From: Forficula auricularia
Lineage: Eukaryota > Arthropoda > Insecta > Dermaptera > Forficulidae
NCBI GenBank assembly: GCA_024734495.1
Contig: JALMQS010000055.1
Span: 11,193,340-11,257,339, forward strand
Length of the DNA stretch: 64,000 nucleotides
Direction: 5' to 3'
The notes under the pieces were generated by a model. It was not told the DNA's origin. It saw nothing but the letters and a program-made list of their open reading frames with translations, and did no database searches. Positions within the stretch are counted from its first letter, which is position 1. Every line of letters starts with the position of its first letter. This document shows, in pieces, positions 12,471 through 23,879 of this stretch. Position numbers and translations under genes: made by a program.

Positions 12471-12499
12471 TGTTTTACACAGATATACGGGACCTACTT

Positions 12500-12682
12500 T
12501 TTAACGCCGGTTCCGAAGGGTTAATTTGGAGAGGTCACTTGGCAATTATACTCTTGGTAGGTTGCCATTACTTTCCAAGAGGCGGCGACTGCAAATATCT
12601 ATCTGCCGAGACTCGGTCTCGAACCAGCGATCTCCGAGTCAGCGACCAAACACTCTAGCCACTGACCCACAGTCGCCCCACA
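12500..12682 (-). repeat. tRNA-derived SINE
   Basis: On the minus strand the head reads GGGGCGACTGTGGGTCAGTG, an A-box-like start (TGGGTCAGTGG). It is followed about 40 bp later by GGTTCGAGACC, a good B box. The cloverleaf is not completed on the 3' side, so it is a SINE head and not a tRNA gene. The body runs to about 12500. It sits between the two inverted Tc1-like ends. Confidence 0.6.
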
Positions 12683-12689
12683 ACGATCT

Positions 12690-12955
12690 TCAGATGTCCC
12701 TATAAAAAGTAGCCAGTGACCGAGAGGTCTGGAGAACCGCGCCCCGCCCAAGTTCTCATCTTCAGAATCGACTAGCTGAATGTGTTCGACGAAACGGACA
12801 GCACCTCACTGACGTAATTTTTTAAAAAGTGATCTCCAATAATAAAATATCCACTCTTGTAGAATACATTTTCGGCATCAAATAAAGTTTTGTAAATTTC
12901 CTTCATTTTTTTCTAATTATTTAAAATTTTCTCTTTTCTCTGCACCACCCTGTAT
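12690..12955 (+). mobile_element. Tc1-like 3' end, right arm (inverted partner of 12085-12470)
   Basis: Plus strand 12795-12830 codes for GQHLTDVIF and a stop, matching the minus-strand tail at 12253-12290. The following 75 bp match 12180-12250 in inverse orientation. The outer end reads CTGCACCACCCTGTATA, a Tc1-type terminus (inverse: TATACAGGGTGGTGCAG). Confidence 0.55.
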
Positions 12956-13069
12956 ATGGTATATCTGTTAAGAAAAAACACACTCATACTTACAAGTGAA
13001 AAACAAAAGTTATTAACATTATTTTACCAGGCCAATACATCCACCAGTAGCGAACTGGAGTGTACTTCC

Positions 13070-13590
13070 CTTCCCGCCAATGAAGTCAGTATTACAGCGA
13101 GGCAATTGGAACCATGAAATCAAGCGTTAAGCATTGATTTTCTTAAAAATTTTAAAATTTGTATCCGGATACCAGGAGAGAACAGGCGTGTACTTTCCTT
13201 CCCACCAATTTAATTCTCATCGACTTTTTGTGAACAAAAATTTTGTCGACCTCAAGAGTAGGTGAAATGAAAGAAATCAGTAAGCAGCAGTAGAATCGAG
13301 TTTCATTTCACCTATCATCGTTTGTTTTCATATGGTTTCTTAAACAATTTTTCCTACTCGAGTTTTCAAATAGATCAATGAATATATTTTTTTAAACTGT
13401 ATAATTTGAGCGCGCAATGAAACTACTATTACAGCGAGCCAATTAGAGCCTTAAAATCAAGAGTTGATGATTGATTTTCTTAAAATTTTTAAAATTTGTA
13501 TCCGGATACCAGGAGCGAACAGGAGTGTACCTTCCATCCCCCCAATTTAATTTTCATTGACTTTTTGTGATCAAAAATTTTCTATTCTGC
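13070..13590. repeat. Direct repeat of about 185 bp, two copies
   Basis: Copies at about 13075-13260 and 13415-13590 share TATTACAGCGAG, CAATT.GA.CC, TTGTATCCGGATACCAGGAG, GTGTAC.TTCC and TTTAATT.TCAT.GACTTTTT. A separate ATGAAA-rich stretch lies between them. Confidence 0.65.
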
Positions 13591-13912
13591 AATTCTACAT
13601 GGGATTTTTGACGTTTCGGTTATTATTGGTAACCATTGCTGAAGACATGAAGGAATCAAGTTAAAATCAAAAATATGCATCGATTTTCATCTAATATTTG
13701 AGGAATAACAATTCTACATTGGATTTTTGACGTTTCGATTATTGTTGGGAACCAATGATGATGACATGGAGGAATCAAGTTAAAATCAAAAATAGCGATT
13801 GATTCTCATCTAATACTAGAGGAATAACCTTATTGCATTCCATTTTTGATGTTTTGACTATTAATGGCAACCTTTACTGAAAACATGGAAGAATCGACTT
13901 AAAATCAAAAAG
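13591..13912. repeat. Tandem repeat, three units of about 118 bp
   Basis: Units start at 13591, 13710 and 13828 and share ATTTTTGACGTTTCG, GGTAACCA-like, GA.GACATG.AGGAATCAAG and TTAAAATCAAAAA. The third unit is the most diverged and is truncated. Confidence 0.75.
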
Positions 13913-14129
13913 ACTAAATTTTTTATGGTAAACAACTCAAGCTTGAATCGATCACTATTTTTGAATTTAATAAGTCAACATGTTGATACACTTTTTACTT
14001 CCTGATTTTTGTAATTTTTCCTGTCATCATTTTGAAGTAAAGTAGGTGTAATTCGTAACTATAACTATTTGGCTATAACTTGTGATATTTAAATTTGTCT
14101 TGTCAAAAAAAGTTTTAAAAAATTTGCAA

Positions 14130-14886
14130 GATGTATCAACTTGACCCAGACCGGGTAAGCTAATACGGTGTCACAAATTAATAAAATAATAGACAAAACA
14201 GAAATATGAACAAGTTTTATTGTAACTATAAAAGATATTTAAAAATCTACAACATTTTGGGAAAAATCAAAACTGTAACAATCATTGATTGTGACCGATT
14301 ACTCCGACTCTGAAGGGGAATTTGGGTCTGATTGACAGTTAATACAAGTGTAAAAGGGGTTGTTCTCTGCACAGGCGATGTGTGGCCAGTTCTTGCAGGA
14401 AATACACTAGATCCAGTCTTGGCCAGGTTTGGATGAAGAATAACTCTTGAAACGCTTGTGAGTTAATTTGATACAAGGTATCAATTTGACCAAAAAATAA
14501 GCGTATCAACTTGACCCAAACGTCGCCATTACACTAAACTCTAAAATACGTGAAACCGGAAACAGTTAGAACAAAGTTAAAAAGGTGAAATTCTTACCTT
14601 TACAACGTGTAACAACGTGATATTGTCGATAACACAATTTACGAACAAATTAACTTACAATACTAATTGAAAAACAGTAGTGAAAATTTACTTTCGACGA
14701 TGAAAAGCAGTTTTTAGTTGACAACTAACAAAGCAAAGCAACCTCCTCTAAGTGATCACGCGTGATTGCAGAGTACCAATCGGTTGTCTAGCCAAGCCAG
14801 TCGCCACTTGTCTGCGTCTACCCATTAGGAAGTGTTTTGGCCTGTATCAACTTGACCCTGTATCAACTAGACCCGGTCTCCCCTAC
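14130..14886 (-). mobile_element. pogo/Tigger-like DNA transposon remnant
   Basis: The right end reads TATCAACTAGACCCGGTCTCCCC|TA; its inverse GGGGAGACCGGGTC is a pogo-type terminus next to TA. Minus strand 14475-14320 codes for SSKPGQDWI, CISCKNWPHIACAENNPFY and TCINCQSDPNSPSESE before a stop. That is the Cys/His finger tail found at the C-terminus of insect pogo-like transposases. The DDE core is missing, so the element is internally deleted. TATCAACTTGACCC recurs at 14136, 14505, 14847 and (as CTAGACC) 14862. The left terminus is uncertain. Confidence 0.6.
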
Positions 14887-16284
14887 TAATGCTGAGATAT
14901 AGCAGTGCACCTGAAAATCGCCAGAAAACTAAATAGTTGGCCCAACCTCAGTTTCTATGTGTTATGTGTGTTTCAGTGTTAAAGGCATCGAATACTATCA
15001 TTTGGACGATTTGAATTAACTTAATAGTTTTAGAGATAGAAGATTTCGAAAATTAAACCTCTAAAAAGTGAATACAATACTTTAACATTCATGAATTGTT
15101 ATGTAAGTGAAAGTTACTAACCAAGGCTATGTTATACTTATTTACATCAAATTGAAGAAGTACTACTTTATTTATTGTTATAAACTATTTTCGCACAGAA
15201 TATGCATATCTATTTATTTGGAACATTTATTCTTTTTCTTCTTTAAAGTACATAGGGATTTTTTATCCGCGTCCCGTGAGCATTGCACGCGTTGCACCCT
15301 CAAAGTCATGCCAATGGACTAGCCATCCTAGTTCAAAAGGAAACCACCACTTCCCCTCCGCCACCACATCTAGACAGACAGACACACCAACTCTCAGCAA
15401 GATCATCCCATCGATCAATTTTTTTCAATTTTCTCACTGATCATTAGAAAATATTAAATTATTCACACGTTTCATTTTAATTGAATTACAATTATTAGCA
15501 TTAAATAGGATTTTTGTATGAGAAAAAATCTATATCGAATTGAAAAGCGGGGCTTACCCAAGGGACCGGTATCGTATATCAAGTACGGCCCCCGTACACC
15601 CTACCCGTTCGCTCACCCCTAAATCCCACACCCGCACCCGCCACCCCATGATCCACTTGAGAAATTAAATTCGAAGTGATATTATATCTAAAAGTAGATA
15701 ACAGGGTGAAATATTCTGAAATTTGTTTCGGAATAATTACTGCCAATTGAAGATGAAATATTATTTTATTGCTGGACTGAATTAGCAATAATTAGAAAAT
15801 TTTCCACCAACGCGAGAGAAGGTGGTAGATCATTTTATTTTTTTAGACAGGATTAATTAAATAAAAGAGCAGAGCTGAAACAAACGCCTGTCATATTTTG
15901 TACTAATCCCTCATCCCCTCCCTCCCGCCCCCGTCAACCCCCTGCACCTATCATATGGCATACCAATGAAAGGTTAACTAATATCAAAATATAATTATTT
16001 ATTGAATTAAAATACACTATTAGAACCAGTCTAGAATAGAACCTGGATCCCCATGTATCCAACTTTTGACACTCTAGCTACTTTCCTGGTAGACCCAGGA
16101 TACTTTCTAGACATCTTAAATTTATCTTGATCATCTTGCTAGTGTTCTAGAACTGTATTGAAAAGGATATTAAATATGTATAACATTAATAGCTAGATAA
16201 TCAACCAGCTCATTATCGAAAAACATTTAAAATTATAAAGTTAAACAAAGCAGCCTTGAGGATTTACGCCCCTCATAACCAAAA
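14887..16284. other. Intergenic sequence with weak exon-like signals
   Basis: A pyrimidine tract with TTTAAAG at 15228-15248 is followed by open frames of 24 codons (to 15322) and 63 codons (to about 15437), which would suit a terminal exon on the plus strand. On the minus strand a GGTAAGC donor-like site lies near 15553. Neither translation is recognised and I do not call a gene. C-rich unmatched patches lie at 15580-15650 and 15905-15945. Confidence 0.2.
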
Positions 16285-17277
16285 GGCGCGATACTTTCAA
16301 TCAACTGTATGTTCATATTATGTACCGAAGAAATACAAATGTGTTATACTATTATCTTAATTGCACATGAGCACATGACTGATGTGTCTGATTCATTAAC
16401 TAAAAAACCTGAGATTACCAACAGTTACAATAAAACAAAACGTGGAGTGGACACAATGGTTAAAATCTTATCTGAATATACAGTAAAACGAACAACTAAT
16501 AGGTAGTCACTAGCATTTTTTTCCAATATTGTTGATATAGCTTCCTTAACTTCATACCTCATCTATATGGAGCACAATCAACACTTCAAATGTGCAGATC
16601 TGCGTAGAAGGTTCCTGAAATATCTTTCTAAACAGTTGTTTGCCATAATAGAAGCAAGAATCACCCAAACAAGTATAATCTGCAAGCGTTTTACACGAAA
16701 TTCAATAGAGTTGGTACTTGGACGCGAAGTCAATCACTAATCACAAACACCTAGTGAGGACAATGTTCCTCGAGCTGAGAGAAAAAAATACAAAAGCTAT
16801 TGGACGCTGTAATATTTGTGCCAGAGGAAAGGACTAGAAAACTCTCAAAAGCTGCAAAAAAAAGGGTAAAAATTGTAAAAATCCTGTTTCCGATGAACAG
16901 TCTGTCAAACAGAGAATTGTATTGAAAAGACAAATTAAAATTCAGAAAACAAATTTTACATTAAGCAATTTATTATATAATACAAAAAAACATAAAAAAA
17001 ATCACATTTGTTTGCATTTAATTATTAAAAAATAAATTTTTACACAAAAAAAAAACCGTTGGGGTAGTTCTGTACCCCATCCGTCTACAACATAGTATTT
17101 AGGCCTTTTTTTACATTGAAAAAACAATTTTTTTATTTCCAAATTTTTGGCACTGTAATTGTTTTTAAAATTTTAGTGATTTCAGGGAATTTCAGTTTCC
17201 CAAGAGACCTAGATCCTGAAATATTTTAAGTCAAAGTGTCGTTGGGGTAGATAATTACCCCGTCAGTCTAATAAGGG
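16285..17277 (+). pseudogene. piggyBac transposase C-terminal half and 3' end
   Basis: Plus-strand translation shows the piggyBac order SYYVPKKYKCVILLS, TKKPEITNSYNKTKRGVD, YTVKRTTNR, then an in-frame TAG where Trp is expected, SLAFFSNIVDIASL and SYLIYM. Further on comes a Cys-rich tail (RCNICARGKD, then SCKKKGKNCKNPV; 16808-16900), the zinc-ribbon-like C-terminal domain. Several other stops are present. The 3' region contains GTTGGGGTAG twice (17059 and 17240) and ends in TAATAAGGG followed by TTGA, probably a mutated TTAA target. The 5' half, including the first catalytic Asp residues, is missing. Confidence 0.8.
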
Positions 17278-17339
17278 TTGAATAAAGTAAATAATTTTTT
17301 TTTTTCAATTACTTATATATATTTTTGCATGTTCTATTT

Positions 17340-17430
17340 TTTGCGGCCAATATATTAGACTTTATTTCCTCTTCTAAGGGTGGGGGGGGCACCTGCCCCC
17401 TGCCTATAGCTGGGCACGCCCATGGATTCG
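17340..17430 (-). repeat. hAT-like or other repeat terminus
   Basis: The inverse of 17385-17425 reads CCATGGGCGTGCCCAGCTAT, followed by GGCAGGGGGCAGGTG, a recurrent animal repeat end. Only this patch is recognisable. Confidence 0.3.
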
Positions 17431-18185
17431 TATTTATACATATATATCTACAAGCATAAAAATTCAATTTTCGGCAGGTGTAGGTAAAGAATTATTTCCC
17501 GCTTTGTTTGTGTCCTTATTCCCAATGTCTGTTCATGTTAAACTAACTTTTCGTCGTCATTTAAAAAACATTTATTAAATGTCTCATACTTTGGAATCCC
17601 TCCGAGCACATTTTATGACTGTAGACCCAGATGTTACACGAAGCTTGTGAGTTTGTATCCCCCCCACCCCACGGCCTGGGGAGTCAAATTGCACGAGGCT
17701 TAATAATTTTAAGCCTCTAACAATTCATCATGGATCAATTATATATTTCAGCCATTAAATATGCATACTGATTAACATTGTGGGGGATTTATTAACCACG
17801 TTAATCAAGGGGAAGAGGCTTCTGTTAAGTACCTATAACAATTTCTAAAAGAAAATTATTCATTTAGATTAAACTTGACGGAACGCCGGGTAACCATTCA
17901 TTACAACAGGCAATCATGACTTCACATTTTATTTTCACTCATATAAATATACTATATTAAAAAATCTTTTATTTTGAAATTCACTAATCTAAGTTTTAGG
18001 AAGGAGTCTCAAGTTTTACAAGTTATTTTGATTCATCCGCTTGTTGATATTTTACTCGGTCTTTTACCGGTCCAGCATCATTATAATTAATATTTACAAG
18101 TTATAATATAATGATATTTTTTAAAAAAGTATTGCTGTTTTTCATCCAACGTCAAATGTAAATTTCAACGACTAAACCTAGAATA

Positions 18186-18630
18186 AAAAAATAAAAATAA
18201 TTTTTATAAAAAAAATAAAACCGACTTTAAAAAATTAAATACAACAAATAAAATAATAAGAACTCAAAAATCAAATAAAATGCACTAAAAGGTATGAAAT
18301 AATTATCTAATTTAGTTACAACAAAACGACAAAATATTAATATGAAATCACTTTTTGAAGTCTGTGCCAAACATATATATTTTATGAATCGAAATTGACG
18401 GATCTTACTTAGTACACTCGCTTATATAGTTTGTTTGGCACCGACTTCAAAATGCGATTTCATGTAAAAATTTCATCGTTTAGTTGCAACTAAATAAATA
18501 AGATAATTATTTTATGCTTTTTAGTTCATTTTATTTGATTTTTGAGTTCTTATTATTTTATTTGTTGCATTTAATTTTTTTTGAAATCGGTTTTATTTTT
18601 TTTTTATAAAAATTATTTTTATTTTTCTCT
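18186..18630. repeat. Foldback repeat, ACCGACTTC family, copy 2
   Basis: Arms 18186-18372 and 18430-18630 are inverted copies and match the arms of 10181-10630. The centre (GATCTTACTTAGT region) is present in the opposite orientation relative to copy 1. Downstream, 18670-19225 holds a further family member with GAATCATTGAAATCGGTTCA twice (19036 and about 19164), ending CTCCTTTTTTTGAAGTAGGTTAAA at 19201-19226. The whole 18215-19226 stretch could be one element with ACCGACTTC termini. Confidence 0.8.
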
Positions 18631-19414
18631 TTTTAGTGATGTTATTAATAGTGATTTAATATAATAACTTGCATGAATCTCGTAAGAGAAAGCGTCGAAC
18701 GAATGAATCAGAAAATGATAATAAAATTCAATTCATAAATAGAGAAATTATCTCGAAACGTTAGCGGGTTTTAAATGAATGTTTTAAAATTTTGTTTATT
18801 ATAATTTCGATTATTTGCTCATAAGAATTGGAGATTTACGTTATGTCGTAATTGATCATATCATCAGAACTTGACCAAATTAATATGGGACCACGCCTAA
18901 GGTATCCCACTTCCAATAAAAAAAGAATAATCTAAATCGGTCCACGTGGCAAAAAGCTCTCGCTGTACATACATAAAATAAATAAATAAATAGGTATCTT
19001 GACTATCTTGGACTATACTGATCCAAACGCAGAAAGAATCATTGAAATCGGTTCATAAACAAAGAAGTTATACGCGAACAAACATAACAAAAAAAGTCCA
19101 ATTCCTACCAATGAAATTTAATATTTTTACCAATCGGACAGTAGACTGAACCCAATGCAAAAAAATCATCGAAATCGGTTCATAATTGGCGAAGAATTGA
19201 GAACATCCTCCTTTTTTTGAAGTAGGTTAAATACAAATGTGGGTGGTAATTTTTTTTAAATTCCATAAGCACTTAGCATTATACAGGGGGTTCATATAAT
19301 AATATAGCAGTTTGAATGGGCTATAATATCAATTAGATGAGGTGTATGCAGTTGTTTCTTTGCTAGAATTGAAGAGAATTTTTTCTAGTTTTAGCGTTTG
19401 CCGATAGTTTTTTT

Positions 19415-20302
19415 AACGTTTAAATTTGAAAAGTGCCGGACCACTTCATACTCCAATACTTTTGTCCCCACGACCTCAAGGAACAGGAACTCTCTCCCTG
19501 CCTCCATTCGGTCTCCATGAGCGAGTAGATATATATTTTTTTAAATTAAATTTAATTCAAGAAGGAGCCGCACCAGGAAGATGCATTCGCTATGGATCTC
19601 CAAAGGCCATTGCATTACCGAAGAGAAGAGGAAATTGATCAATCAAAAGAGTGGAGGGCTAGGTGTTTGTCCACCCGAGTTTTGAAGATTTGCAGGTTAA
19701 ATAATTATCGGGAAAGACGGAGGCCGCGAGAGAGGCGAATGAAATGGCACCTACTCATTGAATGTAGTTGATTTTTGAACCAACATTTTTACAATATCAT
19801 AGATATAGTAAGTCTACTAAATTAGGCTCAAATTGACGATTCTACCCTCACCGACTCCCTCGACTCGCTAGCTCGTCGAAGAAATGTCTCAGTCATTTCC
19901 CTTTTCTATAGATACTATCACGGCAGGTGCTCTGATGAGATAAAATCAATAATCCCCCCAAAGCATGCTTTGCACGTAGCACGCGTTTTGCCGACTCCCA
20001 ACACTCTTTCGCGGTCAAATTAGAAAAGTGCCGGACCACTTCATTCGCCAATACGTACTATATATCCCCATGACTTCACGGAACTGGAACTCTCTCCCAG
20101 CCTCCATCTTTCCCAGCACTTATAATCTTCAAACCTTCAAAACCCGAGTGAATAAACACCTACGTCTCCACCCCCTCACTTAATCAACTTTTCCATCTCT
20201 TCGGTAATGCAAGGGTCTTTCGAGATCCATAGCGGCTGCTTCTTTACTGCTGCGCCCCTTCTTGCATTCGATTGCATTAAAAAAAAAAAAAAAAAAAAAA
20301 AA
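19415..20302. mobile_element. CR1/Jockey-group LINE 3' ends, partly inverted
   Basis: From 19832 the plus strand reads DDSTLTDSLDSLARRRNVS, then SLFYRYYHGRCSDEIKSIIP. This is the C-terminal part of the same LINE family as 42850-45046. It runs through AATGCAAGGGTCTTTCGAG to an A-run at 20279-20302, the LINE poly(A). Upstream, 19425-19520 repeats the AAAGTGCCGGACCACTTCAT segment directly. Positions 19560-19720 carry the 3' part (AAAGGCCATTGCATTACCGA) in inverse orientation. The arrangement suggests two insertions or an inverted insertion; all frames are broken. Confidence 0.75.
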
Positions 20303-21415
20303 TGAAACAAAGGGCTTAGAATTTCAATATTTTGCCCCCTCTTTCTTCTCAACAATGGCAAATAATATATATTAGATTTTCCTCGTCCCATTTTCATGCC
20401 AATGAATGTATGTACGGAATCTCAGCCTTTTAGCTATTCACGAAGTAGTCAAAATAAGTATTTTTCTATCAGATACGAAAGGATATTATTAATATATGTT
20501 AGATAGCATATGTGTCTATAGAAATCTCTATAAAAAAAATAAATAAAACGAATAAAATCAAATACCTAAATAACAATTGCATAGAAATCGATTGAAGCCC
20601 GAAGATAGTATTCAAATTGATCTTATATCTAAAAACCCCTAAATTTTAATATTTCTATGGGACATCATTTCTACAAAATCTGAAGTTCAAAAATTTTTTT
20701 GTTTTTTTTTTGTTTTATAATGAGAAATTTATTAATTATTTCTATTATCCACTTTTTCTTTCTTTTTTTTTAATATAATACGTATATATTTTATAGTATA
20801 TAATTTAGATTTTTTCATATTTATGTTGACTGGTGTCAACAATAAACAAAAATATGATTATTTTTTTCGGAAATCTTGAAATCTAGTTCCAGATTCAAAA
20901 TTTAAAATTAGCACATTTATTTTTCGAAAACTTCATAGTGGATTTTCAGATTTCTTATTTTAGAGAAAAAAATTATCATGCCAAATTGTTGTGTGTTTTC
21001 CAGTATCTACATATAAATTTCAATGTTTTTAAGGAATTCTATGACTTTATAATGGGCCACGGATTGGACTCCCTCTTTTAAATAGAAATGGATTAAAGAA
21101 GGATATGAGGAATGATAATTTATTTTTTATAAGGGCCACGGATATAATAATCCCTGACTATCTATTATCTATTGACATGTATGAACGTGCAAAGATCTAA
21201 AAGACAAGTCCTGACAAGTTTTAGTACAGGAGAGAATTTATTAATTAATTCGGATTGTTCTAAGAAAACCCAAATTCTTTTTGAACTAGAATGATAACTA
21301 ATAAATTGGTTGGTGCCAAAGCATATAAATTACGGAAATAATAAATATTTCAAAAAAAGAAAATATGAGAAACGAATAAGAATTTTTAAATATTCGAAAC
21401 TTATTATTTTTTTTA
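20303..21415. other. AT-rich sequence with a hAT-like relic
   Basis: At 20985-21160 the order CTACATATAAATTTCAATG, GGGCCACGGATTGGA, then GGGCCACGGATATAATAATCCCTG resembles 22635-22722, so both may be ends of one old non-autonomous family. No coding content seen. Confidence 0.4.
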
Positions 21416-22447
21416 TCTATATATATAAAATTAAAGTTTTGTCTGTACATTGCTCCAAATTACGCCAAATTTTGGTTGCACACGTTTCAAGCAAAGTTAT
21501 GAACGAAAACACCCTCAACAAAATTCCTGTCTGTATGTCTGTCTGTCTGAATGTTTCCGTCGTTTCCGAAAAGTTGCTCACGATTCACGTAAAAACGGCT
21601 GAGGGGATTATTACGAATTTTGATATTTACATCAGATGTCTTCTTACTTACGTTTTTAGCTATATAACGATTTGATATTTTGACCCAGAAGGGGGTTTGG
21701 GAGGGGGGGGGCGCACGAATGAAAATTATCAAATAACTCCTAAACTATTAACTCTACGGCAAATTTTATTATGAGCAAAGTTGTAGAGGATGTGATTTCT
21801 GACAACTTTTGTCTAAAAAACTTCCCAAAAAACCACCGAAAAACGGGGGAGGGTCAAAATATGAAAATTCTCGCTCTTTGACCAAACTCAACCAAATTTT
21901 GTATACATAATTTGTGGGTCACTAGAAGGCTAGAAATGCAAAAACTGGCTGCGGGGGTGAAGGGCACGGGGCAGGATCCGGGGGGTGCAAGGTTGAGTGG
22001 AGGGTTTAGGTGAGGGTCCAGAGGCGTAATGGGGGGCTCAGGTGAGGGTCCAGAGGCGTAGTGGGATTGTGCGGGGTGGGGTCCAGGGTGGGTGGTTGCG
22101 GGTGGGGCGGGTTGGAAGGCACGGGGGTGGGGTGGTGGAGTGAGGGTTCAGGTGAGGATCCAGAGACTTAGTGGGGTGGGGGAGGGTGGGGGCGCGGGGT
22201 GGTGGTGTGAGGTGGAGGGCGCGGGAGTGGGGTCTGGGGGATGGTGGAGGGTTCAGGTGAGGGTCCAGAGGCGTAGTGGGGTGGTGGTGTGGGGGCGGTG
22301 GTTGGGCACGGCTGCATGGTGGAGGGGGTGGGAGGTGCTGGGTGGGGTTAGGGGGTGGGCGGGTGGGAGTGGGTTATGAGGTTGGGGGTCCAGGGGGCGT
22401 GCCTTCTGGTTAGCAAGAGGGCCGCCGAAGGCGGCCCTTGCAGCTAG
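21416..22447 (+). mobile_element. Non-autonomous Helitron, both ends present
   Basis: Starts A|TCTATATATATAAAATT at 21416 and ends CTAG|T at 22447, the A-T insertion pattern of Helitrons. A perfect 9-bp stem with a GAA loop (AGGGCCGCC/GGCGGCCCT, 22418-22438) lies six bases before CTAG. There are no inverted repeats and no visible target duplication, as expected. No Rep/helicase is encoded. The central 21945-22405 stretch is extremely G-rich on this strand and contains recurring GGTGAGGGTCCAGAGGCGTAG units. Related pieces are at 3290-3495, 27900-28197 and 57120-57200. Confidence 0.85.
21945..22405 (+). repeat. G-rich minisatellite core of the Helitron
   Basis: About 460 bp in which the plus strand is mostly G with T and A, containing many GGGG and GGGTGG runs. 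GGTGAGGGTCCAGAGGC recurs at about 22010, 22040 and 22255, with a variant near 22150. Such a strand could form G-quadruplexes. Open frames here are a by-product of composition. Confidence 0.8.
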
Positions 22448-22497
22448 TCTTATATAATCTTATATAATTGAGCTTATAATTTTGCAATAATAAAAAA

Positions 22498-22725
22498 TGT
22501 TTCAACTTGAACCAACACCTATCTCCTTAAAAGTTATTTATAATTTTGCTTTTAGTGAATTTTATTCTTGAAAAAAGTTTCACGTATTGTACAAATGTAC
22601 ATTCATATTTCGAAAAAGAGAATAAATATATCTCTACATATAAATCTCAATGTTTTAAGAAAGTTTATGATTTTTATTTTAATCAGTGTTGGTCCGCGGA
22701 CTCACGGGTTGGACATCCCTGGTCT
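22498..22725 (-). repeat. hAT-like relic
   Basis: The inverse of 22690-22722 reads CAGGGATGTCCAACCCGTGA, then CCGCGGACC, matching the frequent hAT-type start CAGGGGTGTCCAAC. The upstream part shares CTACATATAAATCTCAATG with 21008. At 22498-22540 lies TTTCAACTTGAACCAACACC, also found near 38484 and 38756. Confidence 0.45.
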
Positions 22726-23834
22726 AGTAGTTAATTAATCTGAGTTGTTATGGATAATTTTGCTCTAGATAATCTCTTGAGATTTTCTTTAAAAAGTCCA
22801 AGTCTACTACTCTTGGAATTTCGAATTTTTATATTAGTTTATTTTTTATTTTATTTGTCAGTCTTTCACGTCCCTAAAATAGCGAAATGACGATTAATCT
22901 CTTGTTTTCGCCATATCATCTGGCTCTCGAAGTCGCCTTATTTAATGGCCCATAACATTTTTAGGGGGATATCTTAAAGATAAGTTATATACGACATCAA
23001 ACTAAACAAAACTAAGCATCTGAAAGACAATTTTGGAGAAATTATTGACAACGTTTTTCCAGCAACTTAACAAAACACGTACCTAATGGAAAATATTATT
23101 AGAGAGCCTGAGTTAGTGGTCTTAGGAAAAATTTAGGAGTTTGAGTGTCTCAGTCAAAACGTGGCAAGTGGTGGGAAAAAATTCTCTTTAAATCAGCGTC
23201 TTTAATGATATTCCAATGCAATGAATGAAAATTCATTTATTTAGGGTTTCATTCCAAAATAATACTGGATCCTATTAGTGTCAATACAATGTCCCCAGCA
23301 GAGCATTATAGCTTGTAAGCTAAATAAATTACAAACTTAAAATTTACAAGTTATATCTTTCTATTTTCCTCAAAATTAAAAATTGTATATACTACTATTA
23401 AAATTATATTAGAAGAAATTTTTTCGTGATATTGAAAATACAGGTGAGATGTGTCGAAGGACTAGATATGTTCGTTCGATAAGGTTTCGTTTTTTCAACA
23501 TTCAGGCACTTGATTCTTACGCTGTATTTAAAAGATCGATAGACTACGATATAAGTAATCGGTTTCCCATCATAATTTCAACAGATTCAAACGCTCCTCT
23601 TCTTAGTTTGTTTCAAAATTAGGTGGAATGCGTAGGTGGGATTTGGATTTGATATTTTTTGATAAGAAAACTTTTAAATCAGTAATTCCAGATACTGTTT
23701 TGTCTCGTAGACCCCTGGCCATGTTCTTTTGTTTTGGGTAGACCCCCTTATTAAATAAAGTTTTACTTTTAAAGAAATTTTAATTTATTCTAATAATATA
23801 TTATATACAGAGCGAATATAATATTTATTTTTTT
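22726..23834. other. Intergenic, nothing recognised
   Basis: AT-rich. A patch at 23705-23750 (TAGACCCCTGG ... GTAGACCCCC) resembles a hAT-type terminus. Positions 23776-23834 are duplicated at 26388-26450, on the other side of the RTE insertion. Confidence 0.4.
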
Positions 23835-23879
23835 ATCTTTCCTCCTCATCATCATCATCATTGAGTATACAGTCCTAAG

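Noticed and set aside
15107..15437. Terminal exon on the plus strand after TTTAAAG
   Set aside because: Acceptor-like site only; two competing frames, neither recognised.
22092..22379. 95-codon Gly/Trp-rich frame
   Set aside because: By-product of the G-rich minisatellite in the Helitron core.
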